From an uncultured Clostridia bacterium (lineage in GTDB: Bacteria > Bacillota > Clostridia > Oscillospirales > Ruminococcaceae): DNA of 55,831 bases. The number at the start of each line of letters is the position of its first letter. Within the stretch, counting starts at the first letter, position 1. Under the pieces are notes generated by a model. The model saw only the letters and a list, made by a program, of their open reading frames with translations. It had not been told where the DNA came from and searched no databases. Positions 44,856 to 54,921 of the stretch are shown in pieces. Location of the stretch: contig CANQNK010000015.1 in the NCBI GenBank assembly GCA_947625195.1, positions 1 to 55,831 on the forward strand, written 5' to 3'. A program made the position numbers and the translations under genes.

Positions 44856-46523
44856 CTATTCAAGGGCTTTGTTTATCGCAGAAACCAACGCCTTGATTGA
44901 CGAATTTATTATATCGCTGTGTCTGCCTGCACCCCAGTACACCTTGCCATTACGCTCAACAGCAACATAGGATACCGCTTCGCTGGTCGAGGCACGCTCA
45001 GTTGCATGTTCCTGATATGTAACTATTGTGTACGAAATGCCGAGCATTTTTTTAAGCGCGTTTGAAACTGCGTCGAGTCTGCCGTTGCCGTCTGCGGTAT
45101 GCGTCTGTGCCTTATCCGAGCCGTCAAGTTTAGCGGTCACGTAGGCGGTTATAACGCCATTCGGTTGCTGAACGTAATGAGACTCAATGACTTTTACCCT
45201 TTTCTCAATGTTTAAGTACTGCTTGCAGAAAATGTCATAAACCTCGTTTGGCATAAGTTCCTTATGCATATGGTCGGAAACGCTCTTAACCGCATAGCCG
45301 AAATCTTCCCGCATCTTTGGCGGAAGATCATATCCGTACTGCTGCTCAAGAATATATCCTATTCCGCCCTTTCCCGACTGAGAATTGATTCTTATAACAT
45401 CTCCCTCATACTCTCTTCCCACATCGTGAGGGTCGATCGGAAGATACGGACAGGTCCACTTATCGCAATCTTTTTCTTCTCTGTATCTCATACCCTTAGC
45501 GATAGCGTCCTGGTGCGAACCGGAAAACGCAGCAAATACCAGAGCTCCCGAATAAGGCGTTCTTTCATAAACCCTCATTCTCGTAACCCTCTCGTACAGT
45601 TCAACAAGGCTCGGCATATCTGAAAAGTCAAGTTTAGGATCGATCCCGTGGGTATACATATTCATAGCAATGGTAACGATATCCGCATTTCCCGTTCTCT
45701 CGCCGTTTCCAAAGCAGGTGCCCTCGATTCTGTCAGCCCCCGCAAGAAGTCCCATTTCGCAGTCGGCAACGGCACAGCCTCTGTCGTTGTGCGGATGAAG
45801 AGAGATCACCAGATTTTCTCTGTCGTGAAGTACTCCGCACATATACTCTATCTGAGATGCATAAACGTGCGGCATAGACATTTCAACTGTAACGGGAAGA
45901 TTTATTATGACCTTATTGTCAGGCGTCGGCTTCCAAATGTCTATAACAGCGTTGCATATATCTCTGGCAAACTCCGGCTCAGTACCTGTAAAGCTTTCGG
46001 GCGAGTATTCAAAGATTATGTTGCCCTTGGCGTTCTTTTTATACTCATTACAGAGCTTTGCTCCGGTTGTTGCGATCTCAATAATTTCCTCTTTTGATTT
46101 TTTAAACACCTGCTCTCTCTGCGCAACTGAAGTGGAGTTGTAAAGATGAACGACAGCGTTCTTAGCACCTTCGATGGCCTCAAAGGTTTTCTTGATTATG
46201 TGCTCTCTCGACTGAGTGAGCACCTGGATCGTCACATCGTCGGGAATGAGGTTTTTTTCTATAAGCGTGCGGCAGAATTCATACTCCGTCTCGCTTGCAG
46301 CCGGAAAGCCGATTTCTATTTCTTTAAAACCTACTTCAACCAGCTTATTAAAAAACTCGAGCTTCTCATCAAGGCTCATAGGAATGATCAAAGCCTGATT
46401 CCCGTCTCTCAGATCCACCGAGCACCATGCAGGTGCGTGGTCAACGTACTCTTTTTCCGCCCACTTCATACATTTAACCGGCGGCATATAATAACCTCTT
46501 GAATATTTTTCTGAATTTCTCAT
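44856..46523 (-). CDS. leuA: 2-isopropylmalate synthase
   Basis: 555 residues, the long (type 2) form. Condenses acetyl-CoA with 2-ketoisovalerate, the first step of leucine synthesis. Motifs: WCSVDLRDGNQALI (metal and catalytic residues), EIEIGFPAAS, VISLHPHNDRGCAVADCE and the GTCFGNGERTGNADIV stretch. The C-terminal domain (leucine allosteric site) is complete. It is controlled by a leucine T-box upstream and starts 11 bases after AAGGAGG. Confidence 0.94.
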   Translation of the reverse strand: MRNSEKYSRGYYMPPVKCMKWAEKEYVDHAPAWCSVDLRDGNQALIIPMSLDEKLEFFNKLVEVGFKEIEIGFPAASETEYEFCRTLIEKNLIPDDVTIQVLTQSREHIIKKTFEAIEGAKNAVVHLYNSTSVAQREQVFKKSKEEIIEIATTGAKLCNEYKKNAKGNIIFEYSPESFTGTEPEFARDICNAVIDIWKPTPDNKVIINLPVTVEMSMPHVYASQIEYMCGVLHDRENLVISLHPHNDRGCAVADCEMGLLAGADRIEGTCFGNGERTGNADIVTIAMNMYTHGIDPKLDFSDMPSLVELYERVTRMRVYERTPYSGALVFAAFSGSHQDAIAKGMRYREEKDCDKWTCPYLPIDPHDVGREYEGDVIRINSQSGKGGIGYILEQQYGYDLPPKMREDFGYAVKSVSDHMHKELMPNEVYDIFCKQYLNIEKRVKVIESHYVQQPNGVITAYVTAKLDGSDKAQTHTADGNGRLDAVSNALKKMLGISYTIVTYQEHATERASTSEAVSYVAVERNGKVYWGAGRHSDIINSSIKALVSAINKALE

Positions 46524-46756
46524 TGAATTTCCTCCTTATAAATTATATACGCAGACATACCCCGCGTGTGAAATTTTGCAGTCATTTATTATTAGCGCTC
46601 CATATCTTTCTAACTCAATGCAAAAAGGATAAATGCAGCCTTTTGATTTTTAAATTCTGTGCTGCATAGTCGATCAAACAACCATCTCTTACAAATTTCA
46701 TGAAACCTGTTCATAATAACACAAACCAAAAAGCTCACTTCCCTTCTAAAATTCAG

Positions 46757-47020
46757 CAAAAAAATCGTCCCTCCCATATCAGGAGAGACGAGATAGCCCG
46801 TGTTACCACTCTCATTCATACACAGCTCACGCTATGTACCTCAGCCACATCCAACAATGTGTTTCTCTTTAACGGGAGAACCCGACTTGACTTAAATTAT
46901 TTCGGTCAAGCAGCTCCGGGATGAGTTATAAACGCCATTTAATCGCCGGCTTACACCAACCGCCGGCTCTCTGCGCTTTAAAAGGCGTCTTTTATTCCCT
47001 TCACAGCTTTTAGCTTTTTT
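46757..47020 (-). promoter_or_regulatory. Leucine T-box leader of leuA
   Basis: Read on the minus strand: a Stem I region with GGCGGTTGGTG and an AACTCATCCCGGAGC stretch in which the specifier is CTC (Leu) at 46925-46923; the T-box core GAGAGTGGTAACACGGGC (46796-46814 complement); and a terminator stem CGTC(C)CTCC/GGAG(A)GACG (46766-46774 with 46782-46790) followed by seven T. Uncharged tRNA-Leu should favour antitermination and leuA expression. The matching tRNA-Leu(GAG) is encoded at 38669-38755. Confidence 0.92.
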
Positions 47021-47023
47021 AAC

Positions 47024-47052
47024 AGTATACATTAGTTTTATAAATTTGTCAA
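47024..47052 (-). promoter_or_regulatory. Promoter of the leuA T-box transcript
   Basis: On the minus strand, TTGACA (47052-47047), 17-base spacer, TATACT (47029-47024). It lies only 28 bases after the GH30 stop; no terminator for the GH30 gene is visible in between. Confidence 0.85.
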
Positions 47053-47080
47053 GACTTTTTTATTCTTTTGCCGCAAAAAA

Positions 47081-49084
47081 TTATGCGTTGGAAATAGATG
47101 CGGACCATAAAAGTGTTGCACCCTTTGCGTGAGCGTTTATTCTTCCGAAATCAGCCGTCGTAACTTCGCCGTCACCTGAAACCTCCGCTACACTGAAGTC
47201 ATATCCGTCAAGCAGCGAAACATTTCTTGCATGCGCGTTAGCCTGTGCTGCATCAGCCGTTGTTATCTCTCCGTCGCCGTTTATATCTCCGATTAAATGA
47301 ATTTCGGCGTCAAGAACAGGTTCCTCATCACCGACAATAAGATCATAGCTTCTCGGTGTAAAGCTTTCCTTTTCAAATGTTACGGTATATTCGCCCTGCA
47401 AAATACCCGCCGCCGCATAAATCATATCCGAATCCGACGTAGTTTCACTGATCACCTCACCGGAACTCTTATCAATAACGGTTATCGAAACAGGCTTATT
47501 ATCTCCTCCGGGAGCTGTAATTGTTCCTGTTGCAGTCATTCCGTCTGGAGTGGTAACTCCGTTTACAACAAAAGTTGTTATTGAATTTGCCTTAAGAGTA
47601 GCCTCAAAAGTACCGTTTGTTACTGTCAGAGGAGCAAGCTCTGCCCAGTTTTCACCGGTTTGCATATCTCCGCTTGTTCTTATAACGTCAACTGTCGTTC
47701 CCTTATTTCCAAACGATGTCAGATCGTACTTAACAGTCTTTTCGGTGTCGTTTGTATTAAACACAACTATCTTGAGCTGCTTATTCTCATTATCAATAGC
47801 AGAGGTCGTGAAATAGTCGTCGGTTGAGATAATAGTATCTCCCGGTCGGATGTACCTGGTGTACTGTCCGAATCCGTAATACTTCTTAGTTAAAACAACG
47901 CTTTCTGTGTTCATATCGGCATAGCATACTCCCCAGAAGCCGTTCGTATCAACATCGTGCTGACTCATAGTATCGGGATCAAATTCATTGTTTTTGTCAC
48001 AGTAAGAACCAATTGCCTGCCACATGATCCAAGCAGACGGCTTAAGCGTATTTAAGTCAGTAGCTATCTGCGATGCAAAATTAAGAGCAGCGCCCATTTC
48101 TCCGGGGTTTGTTCCTCTGGTGCCTCCGTTGTCAGTTTCGCTCATCCACAAGCCTACGCCTGCTTCCTCGGCTCTTTTTCTCAAACTGGCGGAGCTTGCG
48201 GTTGTATATGTATGCGTGTTGTATCTGTCTATCTTTCCCAAAGCTTCTTCAGATAATTTCTTTAAGCTTTTGTTAGTTTCAAAAGGACTTGTCTCGTCCG
48301 GTGCCGACAAAGTAATATCTCCCAAACCGTGCTTTTGCATAGCCTCGTCCATTGCAAGTATCATAGCAGACTGGTTTTCTCCGGCTGTAACCGAACAGCC
48401 TTCCTGCTTAACTCCATAATACGATACGTTCCATCCGTTAGAAGGCTCGTTCATCGGTTCAACGCTTACAACATTCACACCCTCGTCAACATAGTGCTTT
48501 ACAACAGTAGCCATATACTCTGCAAAATCGTCCATCATATCAATAGTTATGTTGTCCTTTTCCGAGTCGTTTGTACCCGATGTGCAACCGCTTCTTGTCA
48601 TAAAATACGGAGCAGAGTTTGAGAACATCTCCACCAGCATATCAGGGCACTCCTCTATCGACTTCATAAGAACGTTTCTTTGATTGGCGTCTTGCGTGAA
48701 ATCGTAATCAAAGGTTCCTGTATCAGCGTTGTAATTTGACCAGTATCCCGGCATATTAGAATCCGAACGCGCTATGTGATTATGAGTCGGGTTGTCTCCT
48801 CCGCCTACGTTGTATCTTATGATATTGAGACCCAGTCCTGTGTCTGCGTTATACAAAACCTTTGCCGCCTCGCCCGAAGCTTTCTCAGAACCGCCTATAC
48901 GGTTCCCGTACCACGCAAGGCTTGTTCCCCAGCCTTCAAAAACTCCGCCGTTTATGGTCGAAGCATTTGCAGGATCGATCTTAACCGTAGTAACATCCCC
49001 TTCCGCTGCAGTTGCACTGACTCCGGCGCAAGAAATAGAAATAACTAGTGCCGAGCAAACAGCTAAAATTCTTTTGCTTTTCAT
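47081..49084 (-). CDS. Secreted GH30 glycosidase with dockerin (endo-beta-1,6-galactanase-like)
   Basis: 667 residues. Signal peptide (about 1-27). GH30 barrel (about 35-430) beginning FEGWGTSLAWYGNRIGG, with acid/base Glu213 in PMNEPS and nucleophile Glu316 in WMSETDNGG, then the GH30 beta side domain (to about 510). A carboxypeptidase-regulatory-like beta domain (about 515-595) and a type I dockerin (about 599-660) follow; the dockerin repeats start DINGDGEITTAD and EVSGDGEVTTAD (the second with Glu at position 1). The start segment resembles the GH30_5 endo-beta-1,6-galactanase group, though subfamily is uncertain. The AraC gene upstream probably regulates it. Confidence 0.88.
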   Translation of the reverse strand: MKSKRILAVCSALVISISCAGVSATAAEGDVTTVKIDPANASTINGGVFEGWGTSLAWYGNRIGGSEKASGEAAKVLYNADTGLGLNIIRYNVGGGDNPTHNHIARSDSNMPGYWSNYNADTGTFDYDFTQDANQRNVLMKSIEECPDMLVEMFSNSAPYFMTRSGCTSGTNDSEKDNITIDMMDDFAEYMATVVKHYVDEGVNVVSVEPMNEPSNGWNVSYYGVKQEGCSVTAGENQSAMILAMDEAMQKHGLGDITLSAPDETSPFETNKSLKKLSEEALGKIDRYNTHTYTTASSASLRKRAEEAGVGLWMSETDNGGTRGTNPGEMGAALNFASQIATDLNTLKPSAWIMWQAIGSYCDKNNEFDPDTMSQHDVDTNGFWGVCYADMNTESVVLTKKYYGFGQYTRYIRPGDTIISTDDYFTTSAIDNENKQLKIVVFNTNDTEKTVKYDLTSFGNKGTTVDVIRTSGDMQTGENWAELAPLTVTNGTFEATLKANSITTFVVNGVTTPDGMTATGTITAPGGDNKPVSITVIDKSSGEVISETTSDSDMIYAAAGILQGEYTVTFEKESFTPRSYDLIVGDEEPVLDAEIHLIGDINGDGEITTADAAQANAHARNVSLLDGYDFSVAEVSGDGEVTTADFGRINAHAKGATLLWSASISNA

Positions 49085-49171
49085 AAATGTTTCCCTCCTG
49101 TAAGTAAAAGTTTGTTTTCTTACATTATCATTTTAACATTTATCCTTAATAAAAACTATACAAAACTTGCT

Positions 49172-49987
49172 CTACAATATATTTTTCTTGCTTTTTAAAA
49201 ATATGCGCTTTCTAAATTCGTTAGGAGAAACCTGGTATTGCTCTTTAAATTTTCTGGCCATATCGCTCGGGCTTGCGAAACCGCATCTCCCTGCTATTTC
49301 TGATATTTTAAGCTGTGAATCGTGAAGCATATTATACGCCTTTGTAAGCCGCGTTAATGTAAGATAACTCCTTGGAGACATTCCTGTCTGATTTTTAAAT
49401 ATATGTGTAAGATAAAATTTACTTATATAAAACTTGTCGGCTATGTCTGAAATAAGTAACTGCTCAGAGCAGTTTTCCTGAATATACCTTTGTATCTCAA
49501 ATATAATTTTGTCAGACTTTTTCATAATACCCTCATGACATCCCGATTTTCTCAAAATATTTACAAGCATCTGGGTCACCGCAGAAATAACAGCGTCCTC
49601 AGATAAGATATCGTTCATCTCAAGCTCTCGCTTTATTTTATCAAAATAACCAAGGCAGTTAAAATCATCCTTTAATACTATCGGACGTTTTAATGTGAAT
49701 CCCATAAGCATGTTGTAAATTGCATCAGAATAAAATTCTCTTGTGTATGTCCACGGATTGAGAAAAATAATCGTGCGCCTGTAATACTTTGAGTCTCTTA
49801 TGACTATCCTGTGCTTTATGCAGCTCGGAACAATACATACCATATTGTCCGTCATATGAAGCTCGTCCTCACCGCACACGATTGATATATGCCCCTTATG
49901 AAGATATAAAATCTCACACGAGGTATGCTGGTGGCTTGGAAAAACCGATATGCTCTCATAGTATTTAAAATGCTCTATGCAGCTCAT
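49172..49987 (-). CDS. AraC-family transcriptional regulator
   Basis: 271 residues: cupin-type N-terminus (FPSHQHTSCEILYLHKGHIS, MVCIVPSCIKHRIVI) and C-terminal double HTH (LISDIADKFYISKFYLTHIFK and ISEIAGRCGFASPSDMARKFK). It lies 87 bp upstream of the dockerin GH30 gene on the same strand and most likely senses a breakdown product of its substrate. Confidence 0.88.
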   Translation of the reverse strand: MSCIEHFKYYESISVFPSHQHTSCEILYLHKGHISIVCGEDELHMTDNMVCIVPSCIKHRIVIRDSKYYRRTIIFLNPWTYTREFYSDAIYNMLMGFTLKRPIVLKDDFNCLGYFDKIKRELEMNDILSEDAVISAVTQMLVNILRKSGCHEGIMKKSDKIIFEIQRYIQENCSEQLLISDIADKFYISKFYLTHIFKNQTGMSPRSYLTLTRLTKAYNMLHDSQLKISEIAGRCGFASPSDMARKFKEQYQVSPNEFRKRIFLKSKKNIL

Positions 49988-50031
49988 TTTAAACTCCTTT
50001 GCAATAAATTGACCCGTTCATATTCAAAAAT

Positions 50032-50060
50032 ATAATATCATAAACAGCGTTTGTTTTCAA
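50032..50060 (-). promoter_or_regulatory. Promoter of the AraC gene
   Basis: On the minus strand, TTGAAA (50060-50055), 17-base spacer, TATTAT (50037-50032). Confidence 0.7.
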
Positions 50061-50077
50061 GATTTTCTCTTAATTAC

Positions 50078-50113
50078 AAAAGGGGAAAACCGCACCAGAG
50101 GTTTTCCCCTTTT
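50078..50113 (-). terminator. Terminator after leuB
   Basis: A perfect 14-base stem (50078-50091 with 50100-50113). On the minus strand it ends with CCCCTTTT. Confidence 0.85.
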
Positions 50114-50129
50114 AAGCTTTTAAAGCATA

Positions 50130-51206
50130 CTACTTAATTGCCTTTGCAATAAGGTCTCCCATCTCGCTGCACGAAACCTGTGTTTTGCCCTCGCTCATAA
50201 TATCGCCGGTTCTGCAACCGTCGTTTAGAACCTTATCGACAGCACTTTCAATAGCGTCCGCCTCTTTTGCCATATTAAATGAGTATCTAAGCATCATCGC
50301 CGCCGAAAGTATAGTCGCTATCGGATTAGCCTTGTTCTGCCCGGCAATATCCGGCGCAGAGCCGTGAATAGGCTCGTACAGTCCCAGGGTTCCCTCTCCA
50401 AGCGACGCAGACGGTATCATTCCAAGCGAGCCGGTTATCATAGATGCCTCGTCCGACAGAATATCCCCGAACAGATTTTCCGTAACCAAAACGTCAAACT
50501 GAGCCGGATTGCGAACAAGCTGCATTGCCGTATTGTCGACCAGAATGTCCGAAAACTCAACATCGGGATACTCTTTAGCGACCTTGTGAGTAACCTCTCT
50601 CCAAAGGCGGGAAGAATCCAGTACATTTGCCTTGTCTACCGAATGTACCTTCTTTCTCCGTTTTCTCGCCATTTCAAAAGCAACTCTTGCAATTCTCTCG
50701 ACCTCGTAGTCTGAATACGCCATAGAGTCACACGCAGTTTTAACTCCATTTTCATCAACTGTGGTTGATCTCTTTCCAAAATACGCTCCGCCTATAAGCT
50801 CACGTACGATAACAAGATCAAGTCCGTTTTTAGTTATCTCATCCTTAAGCGGACATGCGCCGGAAAGCGCGGGAATAAGCTTTGCCGGACGTATATTTGC
50901 AAACAGCTTAAGCGCTCCTCTGATGCCCAAAAGTCCTGCTTCCGGGCGTTTATCCCCGGGAAGGTCGTCCCATTTATGTCCGCCGACTGCACCCAGCAAA
51001 ACACTGTCCGACTTAAGGCATATCTCAACTGTTTCCTTCGGCAAAGGCTCACCTGTTGCGTCTATTGCACAGCCTCCCATAAGCACATCGGTATATTCAA
51101 AGGTGTGCCCGTAGACCTCTGCTATTCTGTCAAGCACCTTCTGAGCCTCTGTGACTATTTCAGGACCTATTCCGTCCCCCTTGATCACTGCGATTTTCTT
51201 GATCAT
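50130..51206 (-). CDS. leuB: 3-isopropylmalate dehydrogenase
   Basis: 358 residues. Oxidatively decarboxylates 3-isopropylmalate with NAD. Motifs: [70 protein letters not shown] and [14 protein letters not shown] gap of 143 bp separates it from ybjQ upstream, so it may have its own promoter as well as read-through from leuCD. Confidence 0.95.
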   Translation of the reverse strand: MIKKIAVIKGDGIGPEIVTEAQKVLDRIAEVYGHTFEYTDVLMGGCAIDATGEPLPKETVEICLKSDSVLLGAVGGHKWDDLPGDKRPEAGLLGIRGALKLFANIRPAKLIPALSGACPLKDEITKNGLDLVIVRELIGGAYFGKRSTTVDENGVKTACDSMAYSDYEVERIARVAFEMARKRRKKVHSVDKANVLDSSRLWREVTHKVAKEYPDVEFSDILVDNTAMQLVRNPAQFDVLVTENLFGDILSDEASMITGSLGMIPSASLGEGTLGLYEPIHGSAPDIAGQNKANPIATILSAAMMLRYSFNMAKEADAIESAVDKVLNDGCRTGDIMSEGKTQVSCSEMGDLIAKAIK

Positions 51207-51249
51207 TTCCGCTCTCCTTTTTTGGTAATGCTATGTATTATCCTATAAC

Positions 51250-51258
51250 AACGACTAA
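51250..51258 (-). repeat. AACGACTAA half-site upstream of leuB
   Basis: The 9-base AACGACTAA at 51250-51258 equals one half of the palindrome found upstream of ybjQ (51690-51706). Shared position upstream of two neighbouring genes suggests a common operator, but chance is possible. Confidence 0.35.
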
Positions 51259-51349
51259 TGTTTTACTCCTCTGAAGTAGAAGATATTTTTCCACTGAAGC
51301 CCTGATAGAGCTAACACTCAGTCGCTTGTTAATGACGTTAAGATACCCA

Positions 51350-51661
51350 TTATTGATACTTGACCGCCGTTCCTGTGACCAAGATCTCAGCAGCGCCCGA
51401 CACTACCGTGGATGACGAATATCTTACTCCTATGATAGCGTCAGCTCCAAGCTTCTCTGCCTCTTCGACCATACGCTTAGTGGCAATGTCTCTAGCCTCG
51501 TTTATCATTTTGGTATAGCTTTTAAGCTCGCCTCCTACCATCGTTTTAAAACCCTGTCCTATGTCCTTAAACATATTCTTTGACTGTATCGTGCTGCCTT
51601 TTACAAGAGCGATTGGCTGATACTTCTGATCTCCCAAGTTTTCAATCGAAAAAATGTACAT
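51350..51661 (-). CDS. ybjQ: YbjQ/DUF74-family protein
   Basis: 103 residues with the family's conserved core: VKGSTIQSKNMFKDIGQGFK, then SYTKMINEARDIATKRM and LGADAIIGVRYSSS. The family forms pentamers and is called heavy-metal-binding on weak grounds; the true function is unknown. It sits between leuD and leuB on the same strand, with 82 bp before and 143 bp after, so it may be independently controlled. Confidence 0.88.
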   Translation of the reverse strand: MYIFSIENLGDQKYQPIALVKGSTIQSKNMFKDIGQGFKTMVGGELKSYTKMINEARDIATKRMVEEAEKLGADAIIGVRYSSSTVVSGAAEILVTGTAVKYQ

Positions 51662-51689
51662 TTGCTTTTCCTCCTAAGGTTTTTATATT

Positions 51690-51706
51690 TTAGTCGAAAC
51701 GACTAA
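51690..51706. promoter_or_regulatory. Palindrome upstream of ybjQ
   Basis: TTAGTCG-AAA-CGACTAA, a perfect 7+7 palindrome around three bases, about 30 bases before the ybjQ start. It could be an operator or a short hairpin. Confidence 0.5.
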
Positions 51707-51743
51707 TTTACTAATAAACAAGAATATGTAATCGCACGATCTA

Positions 51744-52232
51744 TTACTTTAGAGAATTTAAAAGACCGTTTTTGTTTATTATGTTTTTGATAAACTCAGG
51801 AAACGGATTTCCCTGATATGTCTTACCAGTTGTCCTATCGGCAATAACTCCCGTGTCAAAATCTATTTCCACATTATCGCCGTCTTGAATTCCCTCCGCC
51901 GCTTCAGGGCACTCAATTATGGGAAGCCCTATATTTATAGAATTTCTGTAAAAGATCCGTGCGAAGCTCTTTGCTATAACGCAGGAAATACCGCTCGCCT
52001 TTATTGCAATAGGCGCATGCTCACGGGACGAGCCGCAGCCGAAATTACTCTTTGCGACCATGATGTCGCCGTCTCTGACCTTATTTACGAACTCCGTATC
52101 TATGTCTTCCATACAGTGAGAAGCAAGCTCCTTGTGATCGGCTGTATTCAAATAACGCGCGGGAATAATAACATCTGTGTCAACATTATCTCCGTATTTA
52201 TGTACTTTTCCTGATACTTTCATCAAATACAC
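51744..52232 (-). CDS. leuD: 3-isopropylmalate dehydratase small subunit
   Basis: 162 residues. Swivelling domain of isopropylmalate isomerase. Motifs: [36 protein letters not shown] and [19 protein letters not shown]. It follows leuC by 3 bp. Confidence 0.95.
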   Translation of the reverse strand: MYLMKVSGKVHKYGDNVDTDVIIPARYLNTADHKELASHCMEDIDTEFVNKVRDGDIMVAKSNFGCGSSREHAPIAIKASGISCVIAKSFARIFYRNSINIGLPIIECPEAAEGIQDGDNVEIDFDTGVIADRTTGKTYQGNPFPEFIKNIINKNGLLNSLK

Positions 52233-52235
52233 TCC

Positions 52236-53498
52236 TTACATTATTTCACTCGGCTGAGAAATCTTTCCGGTAACCGCGCTTGCCGCCGCAACATAAGGCG
52301 AGGCAAGATACACTTCGCTTTCGGGGTGTCCCATTCTTCCGACAAAGTTTCTGTTTGTCGTGGCAACAGCTCTTTCGCCCTTAGCAAGGATTCCCATATG
52401 TCCGCCCAAACAGGGTCCGCAGGTAGGAGTTGAAACCGCACATCCCGCATCAATAAATATTTTTAAAAGTCCTTCTTCCATTGATTGAAGGTATACCTTC
52501 TGAGTTGCGGGAATAACTATACAGCGAACACCCTTAGCCACCTTTTTGCCCTTTAAAATACCCGCCGCAGCACGCATATCCTCAATTCTTCCGTTTGTGC
52601 AGGAACCTATTACCACCTGATCTATCTTAACATCGCCTATATCGTCGAACGTTTTTGCATTTTCAGGCAGGTGCGGAAAAGAAACAGTCGGCTTTATCTC
52701 GCTTAAGTTTATGTCGTAAACCGCCTCATACTCCGCATCGTCATCAGCAGAATAATATGTAAATTCATCAGTTACTCTTTCCTTTACATACTCAAGAGTA
52801 ACACCGTCAACAGCAAAAATTCCGTTTTTAGCGCCTGCCTCAATAGCCATATTCGCCATACACAGTCTGTCCTCCATGGTAAGGTTTTTAAGCCCCTCCC
52901 CCATGAATTCCATAGACTTATACAAAGCGCCGTCAACGCCTATCATACCTATAATATGTAAAATAACGTCTTTTCCGGAAACGTATTTGTTAAGGCTTCC
53001 CGTTATATTAAATTTCAGTGCCGCAGGAACCTTGAACCAAGCCTTTCCGGTGGCCATTCCCGCTGCCATATCGGTAGAGCCGACACCGGTTGAAAAAGCG
53101 CCCAGCGCGCCGTAGGTGCATGTGTGAGAATCCGCGCCTATTACACAGTCACCGGGCTTTACCAATCCCTTTTCCGGCAACAGAGCGTGTTCAACGCCCA
53201 TTTCACCGACATCGTAAAAATTTAAAACGTCATATTTATTGCAGAAATCTCTGCACTGTTTACACTGAGCAGCCGCCTTGATATCCTTATTCGGTGCAAA
53301 GTGATCCATTACCATTGATATCTTTGTTTTGTCAAAAACGCCCGTAAACCCAGCCTTATCAAACTCATTTATCGCAACAGGCGAGGTGATATCGTTTCCC
53401 AAAACCATATCGAGCTTTGCCATTATAAGGTCTCCTGCTTTAACGCACTCATGCCCCGAGTGCGCCGCCAAGACTTTCTGAGTCATTGTCATACCCAT
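52236..53498 (-). CDS. leuC: 3-isopropylmalate dehydratase large subunit
   Basis: 420 residues, the short two-subunit form. [4Fe-4S] aconitase-type enzyme with cluster Cys in VIGSCTNGR and TCGPCLGGH, and the substrate motif [15 protein letters not shown]. It opens the leuC-leuD(-ybjQ-leuB) run and has its own promoter; no T-box precedes it, unlike leuA. Confidence 0.95.
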   Translation of the reverse strand: MGMTMTQKVLAAHSGHECVKAGDLIMAKLDMVLGNDITSPVAINEFDKAGFTGVFDKTKISMVMDHFAPNKDIKAAAQCKQCRDFCNKYDVLNFYDVGEMGVEHALLPEKGLVKPGDCVIGADSHTCTYGALGAFSTGVGSTDMAAGMATGKAWFKVPAALKFNITGSLNKYVSGKDVILHIIGMIGVDGALYKSMEFMGEGLKNLTMEDRLCMANMAIEAGAKNGIFAVDGVTLEYVKERVTDEFTYYSADDDAEYEAVYDINLSEIKPTVSFPHLPENAKTFDDIGDVKIDQVVIGSCTNGRIEDMRAAAGILKGKKVAKGVRCIVIPATQKVYLQSMEEGLLKIFIDAGCAVSTPTCGPCLGGHMGILAKGERAVATTNRNFVGRMGHPESEVYLASPYVAAASAVTGKISQPSEIM

Positions 53499-53530
53499 AT
53501 TTTCTTCTCCTTTATTATTCTCTATGAATA

Positions 53531-53559
53531 ATTATATCACAAACGCTTTATATTTGCAA
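53531..53559 (-). promoter_or_regulatory. Promoter of leuC
   Basis: On the minus strand, TTGCAA (53559-53554), 17-base spacer, TATAAT (53536-53531), with a TG just before the -10. Confidence 0.8.
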
Positions 53560-53620
53560 CTGTTTGTTTATGAGTCCGTCCTTCAGGTTTCAGGTCACCA
53601 ACTATAACGATCAAAAACAA

Positions 53621-53647
53621 AAACCACACTCATTATGAATGTGGTTT
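53621..53647 (-). terminator. Terminator after ferredoxin gene
   Basis: AAACCACACTCAT and ATGAATGTGGTTT form a stem with one mismatch; the minus strand continues with T-rich sequence. Confidence 0.8.
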
Positions 53648-53666
53648 TTTGCTATGTAGCTAAATA

Positions 53667-53837
53667 TTAGTCAGCATTTGGTGCGCCTACTGGACAAGTT
53701 CCTGCACATGCTCCGCAATCGATGCAGGTATCAGCGTCGATAACGTACTTTCCGTCTCCCTCTGAAATCGCGCTTACAGGACAATCTGCTGCACAAGCGC
53801 CGCATGAAATGCACTCATCTGAAATTTTGTATGCCAT
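53667..53837 (-). CDS. 2x[4Fe-4S] ferredoxin
   Basis: 56 residues with two clusters, CISCGACAADCPVSAI and CIDCGACAGTCPVGAP, the clostridial ferredoxin pattern. It carries electrons for anaerobic metabolism in the cytoplasm. The ATG at 53837 follows GAGGAGGG; a longer frame upstream has no site. Single-gene unit. About 250 AT-rich bases upstream (53838-54087) show no gene or clear repeat. Confidence 0.95.
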   Translation of the reverse strand: MAYKISDECISCGACAADCPVSAISEGDGKYVIDADTCIDCGACAGTCPVGAPNAD

Positions 53838-54087
53838 ATTTATACCCTCCTCTAAGGTTTTTATAAAAGGCTTCACACCTTTCTACTATATATAATAACA
53901 TATTTTTTATAAAATGCAAGAGATTTTGCAAAAATAAAAATTTTTACTTTTTACATTGTTGTTACTGATATTTAGAATAAAAACAATTATTTTTTCGTTG
54001 ATTCTAAATTTCAAACAATATTTATTTCTATTTTCAATTATTTAGCAACGAAAACTAATCAAGAAATAACATATAGCTATTTGCTAC

Positions 54088-54921
54088 TTATCCATCATTA
54101 AATTCTACTATCAAATGATCCAAATGAGGATATATGTTATTTTCTGCATCCTTAGGAATTTCCATATAATTTCCATACAAATTGGATAAATACAAGTCAT
54201 ATCCTATGGGTATGGAGAAATCTTCACCTTCAAATTTACAATATACTGATTCAGACATGTAAGTCTTTTTAATAATTTCCTTGCTCCAATAATGGACCCC
54301 CAAACTTACTGCGACCCACTCTGACTTATCAAATTTATAATGTTTTGCATATCGATCCATTATTTCTGCAAAAAAACGAGGTCCTATATGATGTGTTATA
54401 AAGCGCAACATTCGTTTTAAAATTTTAAATTTTTCTTCGGGTGTATAAATGGTTCTAACGCTGGAATTTCTCAATGCATTTAGAATACGAAGATTAAGAA
54501 AAAAAAGATGCTGCCATAATACTCCTCTAGGCAATCCATCAATTGGAAGTATATCTACAAAAACCCCCATTGGCTCTTCCTTATAAATTGTTGGTGTTAT
54601 TCGACTATTCAAATCACACACTCTTGCAGAAGGACGCTGCCAGTTCTGATTGGTTATTAGAGAACTTATTTTATATTTTTTAGAGTAAGATTTTGAAAAC
54701 AATATAATAAAGCGTTCATAGTCTTCCCGCGGCATCATAATATCTGCATCATCATCCCACGGAATAAACCCTTGATGGCGAACGGCACCTAGACACGTAC
54801 CGCCAGAAAGGTAATACCGAATATTATTCTTTTTACAAAAATCATTAATATCGCACATAATGCGAAAGATAATCTGCTGCATTTTCTTTACTGTTGCTTT
54901 TTTAGATACCAAATTGTTCAT
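54088..54921 (-). CDS. LicD-family phosphotransferase
   Basis: 277 residues. Motifs of the LicD (nucleotidyltransferase-fold) family: [39 protein letters not shown] and [11 protein letters not shown]. It adds a phospho-substituent such as phosphocholine to surface polysaccharide. The start at 54921 overlaps the rfbB stop as ATGA, with GGAGGAG inside the end of rfbB; the GTG at 54945 is rejected for that reason. Part of a polysaccharide locus that continues beyond the window. More AT-rich than its neighbours, as common in such loci. Confidence 0.88.
   Translation of the reverse strand: MNNLVSKKATVKKMQQIIFRIMCDINDFCKKNNIRYYLSGGTCLGAVRHQGFIPWDDDADIMMPREDYERFIILFSKSYSKKYKISSLITNQNWQRPSARVCDLNSRITPTIYKEEPMGVFVDILPIDGLPRGVLWQHLFFLNLRILNALRNSSVRTIYTPEEKFKILKRMLRFITHHIGPRFFAEIMDRYAKHYKFDKSEWVAVSLGVHYWSKEIIKKTYMSESVYCKFEGEDFSIPIGYDLYLSNLYGNYMEIPKDAENNIYPHLDHLIVEFNDG

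Noticed and set aside
46610-46819. Minus-strand open frame of about 69 codons upstream of leuA
   Set aside because: It covers the T-box core and terminator; the apparent protein is a by-product of the RNA structure.
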